A stretch of 64,000 bases of DNA from Candidatus Gastranaerophilales bacterium (GTDB lineage: Bacteria > Cyanobacteriota > Vampirovibrionia > Gastranaerophilales > Gastranaerophilaceae). Shown piece after piece: positions 42,721 through 51,760 of this stretch. The first letter of the stretch is position 1. Each line of letters starts with the position of its first letter. The notes beneath the pieces are model-generated. The model ran no database searches and was not told the origin of the DNA. It was given only the letters and a program-made list of their open reading frames with translations. The position numbers were made by a program, and so were the translations under genes. The stretch covers positions 1-64,000 of the forward strand of contig CALUYD010000002.1 of NCBI GenBank assembly GCA_944324915.1, given 5' to 3'.

Positions 42721-43320
42721 ATGCAAGAAAACGAATTACCAAAAAATATGGGTAAAAAAATAGTTGATGCGCTAAAGCAACAAGATTTTGAAGAAACCGA
42801 CGAATTGCACAATGAAACAACAATGGATGAATTTGTTGATTCAGATGAAATTTCACTAGATTCATTGGGCGATACCAGCGAAGCAGATGCTTTTGATTTT
42901 GGTTCAAATTCAAAAGAATATACTCCGGTGTTTTCTGTAAATGAAGAAGAAATTTCACCAAATCCTGAAATGAAGTTATCAATTGAAAATGATGAAGATG
43001 TTGAAGAATTTGAAATGCCAAACAACATCAATGTTTTGAAAAGATTGATATCACAACTTCCAACAGGTGTACCAAGACAAACAGGTGCTCAAATTATCAG
43101 ACAAACAATTGAAGCTCTTGGTATTCCGATGAAGACAGTTCTTCAAGATGCTCAAAGAGTTAGAGATTGCTTAAATAGCTCTATAAAAGATTGTAATTAT
43201 ACAATTCAAGAATATAAAAGCAATATCAGAACTCTTGAAAAACAAGCAGCTAGTTATCAAAAACAATTAAATAAATTGAATGATATAATCGGTTTGTTTG
43301 TTTACTCAGAAAAGAAATAA
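42721..43320 (+). CDS. Acidic protein with C-terminal coiled coil, 199 aa
   Basis: The first 110 residues are acidic and low-complexity (FEETDELHNETTMDEFVDSDEISL). The second half is ordered: NNINVLKRLISQLPTGVPRQTGAQIIRQTIEALGIPMKTVLQDAQRVRDCLN, then a coiled coil (TIQEYKSNIRTLEKQAASYQKQLNKLNDIIGLF). No family is recognised. The PTGVPRQTGAQIIRQT segment is distinctive and may be a cyanobacteria-related marker. GAAGGAG (42708-42714) with 6 nt spacing supports the ATG at 42721. tRNA-Glu starts 6 nt after the stop. Confidence 0.72.
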   Translation: MQENELPKNMGKKIVDALKQQDFEETDELHNETTMDEFVDSDEISLDSLGDTSEADAFDFGSNSKEYTPVFSVNEEEISPNPEMKLSIENDEDVEEFEMPNNINVLKRLISQLPTGVPRQTGAQIIRQTIEALGIPMKTVLQDAQRVRDCLNSSIKDCNYTIQEYKSNIRTLEKQAASYQKQLNKLNDIIGLFVYSEKK

Positions 43321-43325
43321 ATTAA

Positions 43326-43401
43326 GCCCCCATCGTCTAGAGGCCTAGGACAACACCCTTTCACGGTGTAGACAGCGATTCGAATTCGCTTGGGGGTACC
43401 A
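43326..43401 (+). tRNA. tRNA-Glu(TTC)
   Basis: Full cloverleaf with acceptor GCCCCCA/TGGGGGT (G-T at 1-72), D arm with TCTAGAGGCCTAGGA, anticodon loop CTTTCAC (anticodon TTC), T arm with TTCGAAT. CCA is encoded (43399-43401), unlike tRNA-Arg. A terminator follows at once. Confidence 0.95.
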
Positions 43402-43412
43402 TATATAAATAT

Positions 43413-43435
43413 AGGAGCCATAAGGCTCCTTTTTT
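43413..43435 (+). terminator. Intrinsic terminator after tRNA-Glu
   Basis: AGGAGCC (43413-43419) pairs with GGCTCCT (43424-43430) around ATAA, followed by five more T's. Confidence 0.9.
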
Positions 43436-43454
43436 AATTCTTAGTTTTTTAAAA

Positions 43455-43667
43455 TTAATCAAAAAAGCTCTTAATATCAATTTCAAAAAATTTAGCCAAA
43501 TTATAGAGTGTTTCTGTATTAGCTAAGTTTTTTCCTCTTTCAATGCAAGAGATATGTTCTCTTGACATATTAACATATTCGGCAAGTTTTTCTTGACTTA
43601 AGCCCTTTTCAAGTCTTAGAGATTTTAATTTCTTACCTATGTTGTTTTTTAGCTTGCGAATGCCCAT
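43455..43667 (-). CDS. XRE-family transcriptional regulator, 70 aa
   Basis: A single Cro/cI helix-turn-helix: IGKKLKSLRLEKGLSQEKLAEYVNMSREHISCIERGKNLANTETLYNLAKFFEIDIKSFFD. Two 16-bp palindromes of the form GTAATAT-N2-ATATTAC lie 17 bp apart just upstream of its ATG, so it almost surely represses itself. It borders the polysaccharide locus on the left and reads away from it. The operator pair lies between it and the first glycosyltransferase gene, so it could also affect that locus, though 213 nt separate the operator from 43930. Confidence 0.88.
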   Translation of the reverse strand: MGIRKLKNNIGKKLKSLRLEKGLSQEKLAEYVNMSREHISCIERGKNLANTETLYNLAKFFEIDIKSFFD

Positions 43668-43683
43668 ATATCCATATTTGCAT

Positions 43684-43716
43684 GTAATATAAATATTACA
43701 GTAATATTGATATTAC
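43684..43716 (-). promoter_or_regulatory. Tandem palindromic operators
   Basis: GTAATATAAATATTAC (43684-43699) and GTAATATTGATATTAC (43701-43716), each a near-perfect 16-bp palindrome with a 2-bp centre, start-to-start 17 bp. They are placed 17-49 bp upstream of the XRE start codon (43667). Confidence 0.75.
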
Positions 43717-43929
43717 AAAATATGGTCTTTTTCTAGTAAAAATCTACTTTACATCATTCTAATTCTATGTTAACATTATCTTGTTTTAAGTTATGTAAAA
43801 ATAAAATAGTAAGGCTACAATAATTGTGCTATAAATTTTTATTTGATACATAATGTTTTTATTAGATAGTTTTTGGTTTATTTTTTGTGCACGTATTTGT
43901 GTATAAAAGATGTCGGAATTAAGAATTAT

Positions 43930-44886
43930 ATGGGAATACGTGCAGATAAGATTCGAGATATAGAAAAAGAGTTAAGAAAGCTTTCAGTAAGTCAAGCATC
44001 TGATAATATTAAGGTTTCTGTAATTGTTCCTACATATAATGATGAACTATATTTGCCAAGGTGTCTTTTTTCTCTTGTAAAGCAAACTTTAAAAGATATT
44101 GAGATTATCGTTGTAAATGATGGATCAACTGACGATACAGCATGTATTTTAGATTTATTTGTAAAATATGATAAAAGATTTAAAATTATAAACCAATCAA
44201 ATTTAAAACAGGGTATTGCAAGAAACAGAGGCATGGAAAATGCCCTTGGTGAATATATAGGCTATGTTGATTCTGATGATTGGATTGATTTAGATTATTT
44301 TGAAAAATTGTATAATTCTGCTAAAAAATATGACGCAGATATCGCTCTTGCAACAAATATTAGAACTGGAAATGGAAAAACTAAAAAACGTTTACATATC
44401 GAAAATGAAGTTCTGGTTTCAACTTTGCAAGGAAAAATTGATATTTCAAATCAATCTAAAAATCCATGTCCAACCAATAAAATTTATAGAAAAAAAATGC
44501 TTCTTGAAAATTTAATTACTTGGCCGGAGGGTGTTTATTGCGAGGATAAGATATATACAATAAAAGCTTTGTATTATGCTAATTCATTAGTTGCTGTTCC
44601 TAGTGTATTTTATTATTATTTTAGAAATCCAAATTCTACTGTTAATAATAAAAATGTTCAGCGCCGAGCTAAAGCAAAAATAGACAAAATAAATGCAAAT
44701 AGAGCTGTTTTGAATTTTTTGAAAGAGAAAAACGCAGATATTAGAGATAAAGAATTTTGGGCTTTAAAAACTGAAAAGAAATTGTTGGGCATTACTTTGT
44801 ATAAGATATTTGAAAGTATAAAAACTGAAAAAATTTTGCTTTTTGGCTTCATTCCTTTTGTAAGGAGGTCAAATGAAATTGTTTAA
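43930..44886 (+). CDS. GT2-family glycosyltransferase
   Basis: About 318 aa. KVSVIVPTYNDELYLPRCLFSLVKQTLKDIEIIVVNDGSTDDT is the GT-A donor-binding domain with the first DxD-like motif (NDGS), and YIGYVDSDDWID contains the metal-binding DSDD. It adds a sugar, often to a lipid carrier, for surface glycans. The frame is open from 43873; the ATG at 43930 gives MGIRADKIRDIEKEL, a sensible helix, but there is no good ribosome binding site. First gene of the polysaccharide locus. Its 3' end overlaps the next gene by 14 nt. Confidence 0.85.
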   Translation: MGIRADKIRDIEKELRKLSVSQASDNIKVSVIVPTYNDELYLPRCLFSLVKQTLKDIEIIVVNDGSTDDTACILDLFVKYDKRFKIINQSNLKQGIARNRGMENALGEYIGYVDSDDWIDLDYFEKLYNSAKKYDADIALATNIRTGNGKTKKRLHIENEVLVSTLQGKIDISNQSKNPCPTNKIYRKKMLLENLITWPEGVYCEDKIYTIKALYYANSLVAVPSVFYYYFRNPNSTVNNKNVQRRAKAKIDKINANRAVLNFLKEKNADIRDKEFWALKTEKKLLGITLYKIFESIKTEKILLFGFIPFVRRSNEIV

Positions 44887-46093
44887 AAATATAATAAATT
44901 TTTTAAATGCCCAAAAATGCGAAAAAAATTACATAAAAAAGTTAAGTGATATTAGAAATAGAAGCAATCGACCTATTAAAGTCTGCTTTTTGATTAGAGA
45001 AAATCAAAAATGGAGCTATCAGTCTTTATATGAAGCTTTAGAAAAGAGTGATGAATTCGAACCTGTTGTTTTGGTTAGTTTGTTGTGGTTGTCGCATATT
45101 GGAAAAGATAAAACAAGGAATAACCTTGAAGAAAATTATAATTTCTTTAAAAACAAAGGGATTAAAGTTGATTATGCTTATAAAGACGGCAAATATATTA
45201 ATTTAAAAGAATTTAGTCCTGATATCGTATTTTATGATCAACCGTGGGATTTGCCTAAAATTCATACACCTGTTATAGTTTCAGAATTTGCGCTAACCTG
45301 TTATGTGCCTTATGGTGTTCCAATTTTAGATTTTAAGCAAGATTACACAAAAGAATTTCATAAATTATTATATAAGTTTTTTATTGCAAATAAATTTGAT
45401 TTAGAAAGATTTGAAAATTATTCAAAAGATAATTCAAAAAATTGTGTTTATTTTGGTTTTTCAAAGCTAGATGAATATTTTAAAAATAATGAATGCAATA
45501 AATGGAAAGACGAGAATAAAACAAAAATTATTTATGCTCCGCATCATTCTTTTGACAAAAAAGGACTCTGCATTGCTACATTTAAAGAAAACGGCAATTT
45601 TATTTTGGAAAATGCGAAAAAACATCCTGAAACAACTTGGATATTTAAGCCTCATCCAAGATTTAAGTATTCGCTTTTAAGAAATAAAATTATGACATTG
45701 CAAGAAATTGAAGATTATTATTCAAAGTGGCAAGAGATTGGAAGCATATACGAAAAAGGCGACTATTTTGATATTTTTAAAACTTCCGATTTGTTGATTA
45801 CTGATTGCTGCTCTTTTTTGGGTGAATATATACCTGCAAATAAGCCTATAATAAGATTGATTGGAAACCAAAAGGTTAATTTTAATAAATTTGGGAAAAT
45901 GATAATAAATTCTTGTTATGAGGCAAGTAATAATTCAGAAATAGAAAAATATTTTGATATTTTGTTAAAGGATAAAAATGATTATAAGGCCTCTTTAAGG
46001 AAAGAAATTATCAAGGAATTGGTTGATGTCGATAAAATGGTATCAATAAAGATTGTAGATTATATTAAAAAACTTGGGGGGATTAATGTCTAA
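44873..46093 (+). CDS. CDP-glycerol glycerophosphotransferase-like protein
   Basis: 406 aa, GT-B fold of the TagB/TagF family by overall pattern: RPIKVCFLIRENQKWSYQSLYEALEKSDEF, YAPHHSF, TTWIFKPHPRFKYSLLR and FKTSDLLITDCCSFLGEYIPANKPIIRL. The two histidines (HH and KPHPR) are the expected catalytic and phosphate ligands. In teichoic acid synthesis such enzymes transfer alditol phosphate. It is the most diverged of the three such proteins here. AAGGAGG lies 3 nt before the ATG. A glycosyltransferase of another GT-B family is the alternative. Confidence 0.7.
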   Translation: MKLFKNIINFLNAQKCEKNYIKKLSDIRNRSNRPIKVCFLIRENQKWSYQSLYEALEKSDEFEPVVLVSLLWLSHIGKDKTRNNLEENYNFFKNKGIKVDYAYKDGKYINLKEFSPDIVFYDQPWDLPKIHTPVIVSEFALTCYVPYGVPILDFKQDYTKEFHKLLYKFFIANKFDLERFENYSKDNSKNCVYFGFSKLDEYFKNNECNKWKDENKTKIIYAPHHSFDKKGLCIATFKENGNFILENAKKHPETTWIFKPHPRFKYSLLRNKIMTLQEIEDYYSKWQEIGSIYEKGDYFDIFKTSDLLITDCCSFLGEYIPANKPIIRLIGNQKVNFNKFGKMIINSCYEASNNSEIEKYFDILLKDKNDYKASLRKEIIKELVDVDKMVSIKIVDYIKKLGGINV

Positions 46094-46823
46094 TATTGCC
46101 ATTATATTTGCGGGAGGCGTTGGACAGCGTTTAAATAATAAAGACAATATTCCTAAGCAATTTTTAAATGTAAACGGCAAACCTATTATAATTCATACGC
46201 TTGAATTATTCGAAAAACATAATGAAATAGATAAAATTTATATCGCAATTCATAAAGATTATCAAGATTATATGAAAGATCTTGTGAAACATTTTTATAT
46301 AACAAAAGTGTCAGGTATCGTTGTGGGAGGGGCTACAAGCCAAGATTCTATTTATAATGCCTTGAAATTAGCTAGTGCGGAAAATAGTGATGATTCAATT
46401 GTTCTTGTGCATGATGGCGTGAGACCAAATGTGGCTTCTGAAGTTATTTCAAAAAATATTAAATGCGCAAAAGAAAATGGAAATGCTATTACATGCACCT
46501 CTTGTCAAGAAACAATTTTAGTTAGCAAAGATGGAATAAATCCTGAACATGTTCCATATAGAAAAGAAACTTATGCAGCTCAAGCACCGCAAACTTTTAA
46601 ATTAAAAGATATTTTAAATGCGCATGACAAAATGAGGAAAATTAATCCAAATTACACTGATATTGTTGATGCTTGTACTTTGTATAAAACTTTAAACTTA
46701 CCTGTTTGTATGGTGGAAGGAAATAGAGGAAATATTAAAATTACAACAATTGAAGATATGTATATTTTACGTGCATTGATTAGATATAAGGAAGATATGG
46801 TAATATTGGGGTTGATAGATTAG
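46086..46823 (+). CDS. IspD/TarI-family cytidylyltransferase
   Basis: About 245 aa. IIFAGGVGQRLNNKDNIPKQFLNVNGKPIIIHTLE carries the CTP-binding G-x-G-x-R...P-K-Q motif; VLVHDGVRPNV and AQAPQTFKLKDI are typical. The reaction is CMP transfer to MEP (isoprenoids) or to ribitol/glycerol phosphate (TarI). Placed among CDP-alditol transferases in a polysaccharide locus, the TarI-type role is likelier, but this is inference. GGGGGG at 46076-46081 places the start at the ATG at 46086 (MSNIAIIF); the frame is open from 46074. Confidence 0.8.
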   Translation: MSNIAIIFAGGVGQRLNNKDNIPKQFLNVNGKPIIIHTLELFEKHNEIDKIYIAIHKDYQDYMKDLVKHFYITKVSGIVVGGATSQDSIYNALKLASAENSDDSIVLVHDGVRPNVASEVISKNIKCAKENGNAITCTSCQETILVSKDGINPEHVPYRKETYAAQAPQTFKLKDILNAHDKMRKINPNYTDIVDACTLYKTLNLPVCMVEGNRGNIKITTIEDMYILRALIRYKEDMVILGLID

Positions 46824-46825
46824 TT

Positions 46826-49168
46826 ATGATGAATAAAATAATTGCTATGGATATAAGAGAGGTTGTAGCTTCCAAATATATTGATTGGAATTATTACAGG
46901 AATTCAAAAATTCTAATAACTGGTGCAAACGGTTTAATAGGTTCGCAAATTATCAAAGTACTTTTACATGCTGATTTAGAATTTAATTTGGGTATTGAGA
47001 TTTTGGCTTTAGTTAGAAATAAGAAAAAGATTGATGAGGTTCTTCCGAAAGCTGGAAAAAAGATAAAAGTTATTGTTCAAGATATAACAAAAAGAATTAA
47101 ATATAAAGGAGATATTGATTTTATTATACATGCGGCAAGTGTAACTTCTTCTAAGGATATAACAGAAAAGCCGGTTGAGACAATAAATTCTATTGTTTTG
47201 GGCACGGAAAATGTACTTGAGTTTGCAAAGGAAAAAAATGTAAAAAGCATCGTCTATTTGTCTTCTATGGAGGTTTATGGTTCGGTACCTTTTTCAAGAA
47301 AAGAACCTATAAAAGAAAAAGATTTTGGTTATATTGATATTTTTAAATCACGCAGCTCTTATCCCGAGGGGAAACGTATGGCAGAAGCGTTGTGTGCCGC
47401 ATATTGGAATGAATATAAACTGCCTGTTAAAATTGCACGATTGGCGCAAACAATAGGTGCTTCTCTTGATTATTATAATCAAAAGGTGTTTGCCGAATTT
47501 GCAAGGTCTGTTGTTGAAGAAAAAAATATTGTTTTAAAAACACAAGGTGAATCAATAAGAAGCTACATATATATAACTGATGTTATTGTGGCATTATTGA
47601 TAATGTTGAAAAATGGAGAAAATGGAGAAGAATATAATATTGCAAACACAGTGACAACTTGTTCAATTAAAGATGTCGCAAAAATGTTATGTGATAAATA
47701 TGTTAAAACTAATTTGGTTGTAGAAATTGATGATAAATATTATCCAGAACCTTCAAAGTATGAACTAGACACATTAAAGTTTCAGAATATAACTGGTTGG
47801 GAGCCAAATGTTTCTTTGGAAGAAATGTTTTCAAGACTTGTGTCTAGTTTTTGTTATCAAAAAATTTCAATGAATGACGTTCAAAAAAATACATCCAACA
47901 TAAAGAAATTTATACAAAGAATTTTTTCTATTAGAAATTCTAAAACTTCTAAAATTATAACTTTTTTGGGTATTAAATTTACATTAAATAAAACAAAAAT
48001 ATATAAGAAATTATATCAAAATTCTTCTGTTAAAAATAATAGGATAATTTTTAATAATTTTAATGGAAAGGGTTATGGTTGTCATCCTAAATACATAGCA
48101 GAAGAAATAATTAGGAGAAAGCTTCCTTATGATATGTATTGGCTATGCGAAAATGAAGATATATTAAATAATGGAGATATTCCGACAAACATAAAAAAAG
48201 TTATCTATAAGAGTAAAGAAGCAATTAGATTGTTATATTCAGCAAAGGTTCTAGTTAGTAATGTAAGGTGTGTAAAATTATTAAAAAGAGGATGGGAAAA
48301 AACAGATAATCAAGTTTATATTCAAACCTGGCATGGTTCGTTGGGAATAAAAAAAATAGGGCATTCTATTGAAGCTAAGACTTTTTCTGCAACTGTCGAG
48401 CATGGAGATAGTAGTTATGATGAAGAATTGACAAAATGGGATTTTTTGATTTCGAATTCAGAATTTGAAAACAATGTATATAAAGAAGCATTAAAATGGG
48501 ACAAAGAAACATTGATGTTTGGGCATCCAAGAAATGATATATTTTTTGTTGATGAATGCAAAAAAAAGCAAATTAGAAATAAGATTTTATCTTTTTATGG
48601 GTTGGATACTAATAGCAAGATAATTTTATATGCCCCATCATACAGATATAATAATAATATACAGTCATACCAGCTTGATTATGAGAATGTGCTTAAAAAT
48701 TTAAAGAATAGATTTCAAGGAAAATGGGTTGCTATGTTAAGACTGCATCCACGACTTGTTAAGTCAAATTTGGCGAAACAATTTTTACTTAGCTTAACAG
48801 ATGTTGTTGATGCTAGTTGTTATCCAGATATGCAAGAATTGATGGTTTCTGCGGATGCTTTAATAACAGACTATTCGTCATGTATTTTTGATTTTATGTT
48901 ATCGGAAAAACCAGCTTTTATTTTTGCTACCGATATAAATGAATATAACAACGAAAGAGGTTTTTATTATCCTTTGGAAACAACTCCTTTTCCTATCGCT
49001 AAAACAAATGATGAGTTAGCTCAGAATATTTTAAAATTTGATATGGATAGATATTCTTTAGAAGTTGAACAATTTTTAAAAGATAAAGGTTGTATGGAAG
49101 ATGGTCTAGCGTCTAAAAGAGTTGTTGATTTGATTGAAAAGATTATGAGGAATGGCAATGAAAACTAA
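46826..49168 (+). CDS. Fusion of NAD-dependent epimerase/dehydratase and TagF-like transferase
   Basis: 780 aa in two parts. Residues 1-340 are an extended SDR: ILITGANGLIGSQ (GxxGxxG), IHAASV, LSSMEVYG and the active-site YPEGK. Residues 390-770 are a CDP-glycerol glycerophosphotransferase: QVYIQTWHGSLGIKKIGH (the WHG motif), HPRNDIFF, LYAPSYR, LRLHPRL and SADALITDYSSCIFDFML. A link of about 50 residues joins them. The SDR part may make or modify a nucleotide-activated polyol or sugar used by the same polypeptide. The last 86 bp are nearly identical to those of the gene at 50335. Confidence 0.88.
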   Translation: MMNKIIAMDIREVVASKYIDWNYYRNSKILITGANGLIGSQIIKVLLHADLEFNLGIEILALVRNKKKIDEVLPKAGKKIKVIVQDITKRIKYKGDIDFIIHAASVTSSKDITEKPVETINSIVLGTENVLEFAKEKNVKSIVYLSSMEVYGSVPFSRKEPIKEKDFGYIDIFKSRSSYPEGKRMAEALCAAYWNEYKLPVKIARLAQTIGASLDYYNQKVFAEFARSVVEEKNIVLKTQGESIRSYIYITDVIVALLIMLKNGENGEEYNIANTVTTCSIKDVAKMLCDKYVKTNLVVEIDDKYYPEPSKYELDTLKFQNITGWEPNVSLEEMFSRLVSSFCYQKISMNDVQKNTSNIKKFIQRIFSIRNSKTSKIITFLGIKFTLNKTKIYKKLYQNSSVKNNRIIFNNFNGKGYGCHPKYIAEEIIRRKLPYDMYWLCENEDILNNGDIPTNIKKVIYKSKEAIRLLYSAKVLVSNVRCVKLLKRGWEKTDNQVYIQTWHGSLGIKKIGHSIEAKTFSATVEHGDSSYDEELTKWDFLISNSEFENNVYKEALKWDKETLMFGHPRNDIFFVDECKKKQIRNKILSFYGLDTNSKIILYAPSYRYNNNIQSYQLDYENVLKNLKNRFQGKWVAMLRLHPRLVKSNLAKQFLLSLTDVVDASCYPDMQELMVSADALITDYSSCIFDFMLSEKPAFIFATDINEYNNERGFYYPLETTPFPIAKTNDELAQNILKFDMDRYSLEVEQFLKDKGCMEDGLASKRVVDLIEKIMRNGNEN
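49061..49146 (+). repeat. Direct repeat, copy 1 (86 bp)
   Basis: Matches 51490-51575 with five differences. Encodes the conserved tail EVEQFLKDKGCMEDG-ASKRVV of two TagF-like proteins. The flanking parts of both genes are far more diverged. Confidence 0.85.
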
Positions 49169-50342
49169 ACAAATAGATATTTTTGCATTTATAGAAGATG
49201 GAAATTTGGGTGATCCTATTATTGGTGAGACTTCCAGATATTTAATAGAAAATGTGTGTGAGAAAAATAACATTAAAGCAAATGTTAGATTGCATAGCTT
49301 GTTTCCTTCAAACGCAAAAACTGATTTTCCATTTGTAAAAAGATTAAGAAGAAAATGCGGAAGACCGAAGTCTAATATTAAAAGAATGTATATTTATTTT
49401 TTGTTTAGGCTTTATTATATGTTAAATTGGAAATTTAGAAAATATTATAGTGATATTTTAAAAGATTCTGATTTGGTGGTTTTTGGTGGTGGCGGGATGC
49501 TTAAATATCATTCACAAGCTTTTTGGGCATCTGATTGGTGTATATTGAATTGCTGTCGTAAAAAGAATATTCCAATATATTTTAATGCGGTAGGAATAGA
49601 AGGATATGATGATAATAATTTTACCTCAAGATTAATAAAAAAAATGTTGAGAAATAGTAATATTGTAGGCATAACAACAAGAGATGATATAGATGCTTTA
49701 AATAAATTTTTGCCTAATAATCAAAATAAAGTTGTTGGTGACCCTGCTTTATTTTCAAAAGAATTGTATGGCTCGGCAGATAAAAAGGATGTTGTTGGAA
49801 TTAATACTATTCGTGCTGGTATTTTTAATGTCAATGGTTTTGATACAAGCGAAGACGATGTAATTAATTTTTATTGCGCAATGATAGAAAGATTGAATAA
49901 AGATAATATAAAGTGGCAACTTTTCACAAATGGGGTAAGGTCTGATTATAAATTAGCTGAAGCTATATTGAGAAAAATGAATATAGAGAAAACTGACGAA
50001 GTGTTGGTGCCAAGACCGGAACAAATAACAGAATTGATTAAAACAATTTCCGGATATAGTGGTGTTATAGCGGGAAGAATGCACGCTATGATTATTGCAA
50101 CTTCATATGGTATTCCAACAATAGGGCAAATATGGAACGAAAAAATTAAATGGTTTTCAAAACACATTGGTGCTGAATCACGTTTTTTCTATCCTGATGA
50201 TATGAAAAATTATGATGCGGTTTATGAAACTTTTAAAAAAGCATTGTTGGATGGTAATGATAATTTAAATACCGATAGCTTGAAAGATGAAGCTTTTGCA
50301 GAATTAGAATGTTGTATTAAAAAAGTGCTGTTGTATGATTAA
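49158..50342 (+). CDS. Polysaccharide pyruvyl transferase family protein
   Basis: 394 aa. DSDLVVFGGGGMLKYHS and the later GVIAGRMHAMIIATSYGIPTIGQIW are the two signatures of the pyruvyl transferase (CsaB/WcaK-like) fold. The family adds ketal pyruvate to sugars from PEP, giving acidic residues; in S-layer bacteria pyruvylated glycans anchor SLH domains, and this window does encode an SLH protein. The ATG at 49158 has GAGGA 6 nt before it; another ATG at 49152 is possible. It overlaps the fusion gene's end and the start of the next gene. Confidence 0.88.
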   Translation: MKTKQIDIFAFIEDGNLGDPIIGETSRYLIENVCEKNNIKANVRLHSLFPSNAKTDFPFVKRLRRKCGRPKSNIKRMYIYFLFRLYYMLNWKFRKYYSDILKDSDLVVFGGGGMLKYHSQAFWASDWCILNCCRKKNIPIYFNAVGIEGYDDNNFTSRLIKKMLRNSNIVGITTRDDIDALNKFLPNNQNKVVGDPALFSKELYGSADKKDVVGINTIRAGIFNVNGFDTSEDDVINFYCAMIERLNKDNIKWQLFTNGVRSDYKLAEAILRKMNIEKTDEVLVPRPEQITELIKTISGYSGVIAGRMHAMIIATSYGIPTIGQIWNEKIKWFSKHIGAESRFFYPDDMKNYDAVYETFKKALLDGNDNLNTDSLKDEAFAELECCIKKVLLYD

Positions 50343-51582
50343 TTTTAAAAAAAATAAAAAAACTGTTCAAAAAATATTTTCAATAGTTAATACGTGGGAT
50401 TGCAAGGTTGTAACTTTCTTGGGTTTTAAAATAAAAATACCATTTAAGTATTTTTATGGATTAATAGCAAATGGATTAAGAAAAATACTTGGAATAGTAA
50501 ATAATAAGATTGTATTTTCTAATTACATGGGAGAAAGTTATGGAGGAAATTCGAAATATATAACAGAAGAAATTTTAAATAGAAAGTTACCGTTTGAGCT
50601 AGTTTGGCTTTTAAAGGATACAAAAAATAATAATGTACCAAAAGGCGTTAAGCCTGTTAAATATGGTTCTTTGAAGGCATTTTTTGAGTTGGTAACGGCT
50701 AAGATATGGATAGATAATTACCATAAGATAGATTATATAAAAAAAGGCTTGGATAAAAATTCGCAACAGATATATATACAAACTTGGCATGGTTCTTTAG
50801 GCATAAAAAAAATAGAAAAATCTGTATTTAACTTAACAAGCGATTCGATGTGGGAAAAATATGCTATTGAAAACTCAAAAATGACAAACTTTTGGATTTC
50901 AAATAGTTTATTTGAAACAAATGTATATAAAAATAGTTTCTGGGATGTAAAAAATATTAAAGAATTTGGTCATCCTCAAAATGATATTTTTTTTAAAACC
51001 CATGAAGGACTAAAAGACAATATATGTCGTACATACAATATTTCTACTGATAAAAAAATATTATTATATGCCCCTACATTTAGAGATAGCTTATCTTTTG
51101 ACCCTTATGATATAAACTTTGAAATTTTAGAAGATGCTTTAAAGCGAAAATTTGATGGAAATTGGTGTATTATGGTTCGTTTTCATAACAGATTAAGAAA
51201 GCGAATGAAAAATTCTTATCAAAATAATAGGGTTATAAATGTATCAAATTATCATGACATGCAAGAGTTGTTATATGTGGCGGATATTTTGATATCAGAC
51301 TATTCGTCTTGTATGTTTGATTTTATGTTAACAAAAAAACCTGTGTTTATATTTGCTGTTGATATAGAAAAATACTCAGAAGAAAGAGGATTTTATTACC
51401 CTTTAGAAACCACTCCATTTTCAATAGCAAGAAACAATAAAGAATTAATTACTAATGTTAACAATTTTGATATTGTAAAGTATAAAAGCGAGGTCGAACA
51501 ATTTTTAAAAGATAAAGGTTGTATGGAAGATGGTCAAGCATCTAAAAGAGTTGTTGATTTGATTGAGAAGATTATAGGGTAA
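50335..51582 (+). CDS. CDP-glycerol glycerophosphotransferase family protein
   Basis: 415 aa, with the same domain as the C-terminal half of the gene at 46826: NRIVFSNYMGESYGGNSKYITEEIL-type start, QQIYIQTWHGSLGIKKIEKS, GHPQNDIFF, LLYAPTFRDSL, MVRFHNRLR and VADILISDYSSCMFDFML. The two histidines are present. It is a peripheral membrane protein by analogy to TagF. The 3' end carries the second copy of the 86-bp repeat. It overlaps the pyruvyl transferase stop by 8 nt. Confidence 0.88.
   Translation: MINFKKNKKTVQKIFSIVNTWDCKVVTFLGFKIKIPFKYFYGLIANGLRKILGIVNNKIVFSNYMGESYGGNSKYITEEILNRKLPFELVWLLKDTKNNNVPKGVKPVKYGSLKAFFELVTAKIWIDNYHKIDYIKKGLDKNSQQIYIQTWHGSLGIKKIEKSVFNLTSDSMWEKYAIENSKMTNFWISNSLFETNVYKNSFWDVKNIKEFGHPQNDIFFKTHEGLKDNICRTYNISTDKKILLYAPTFRDSLSFDPYDINFEILEDALKRKFDGNWCIMVRFHNRLRKRMKNSYQNNRVINVSNYHDMQELLYVADILISDYSSCMFDFMLTKKPVFIFAVDIEKYSEERGFYYPLETTPFSIARNNKELITNVNNFDIVKYKSEVEQFLKDKGCMEDGQASKRVVDLIEKIIG
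51490..51575 (+). repeat. Direct repeat, copy 2 (86 bp)
   Basis: Partner of 49061-49146, same orientation, 2429 bp apart. Recombination between them would remove the pyruvyl transferase gene and most of the gene at 50335 while leaving an intact fusion gene tail. Confidence 0.85.
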
Positions 51583-51760
51583 GTTTAAATTGCTTATATT
51601 GTAAAAATAAATTGAGTATAAATACGGAAAAGACTTTATTGCGGAATAATTAAATATAATAATTGGTTTTAAAATAAGGAAGCCTAAATAAGTTTATTTT
51701 ATTTGTATAACTGTGTTATGGTTAAATAAGAAACAGATTAAGACAATGAGGATAAAAATT

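Noticed and set aside
42617-43031. Two minus-strand frames opposite the gene at 42721
   Set aside because: They overlap each other and are antisense to a gene with a good promoter and RBS.
43930-44886. Acquisition of the polysaccharide locus at tRNA-Glu (43326)
   Set aside because: The tRNA is near, but no integrase and no repeat of the tRNA 3' end was found downstream.
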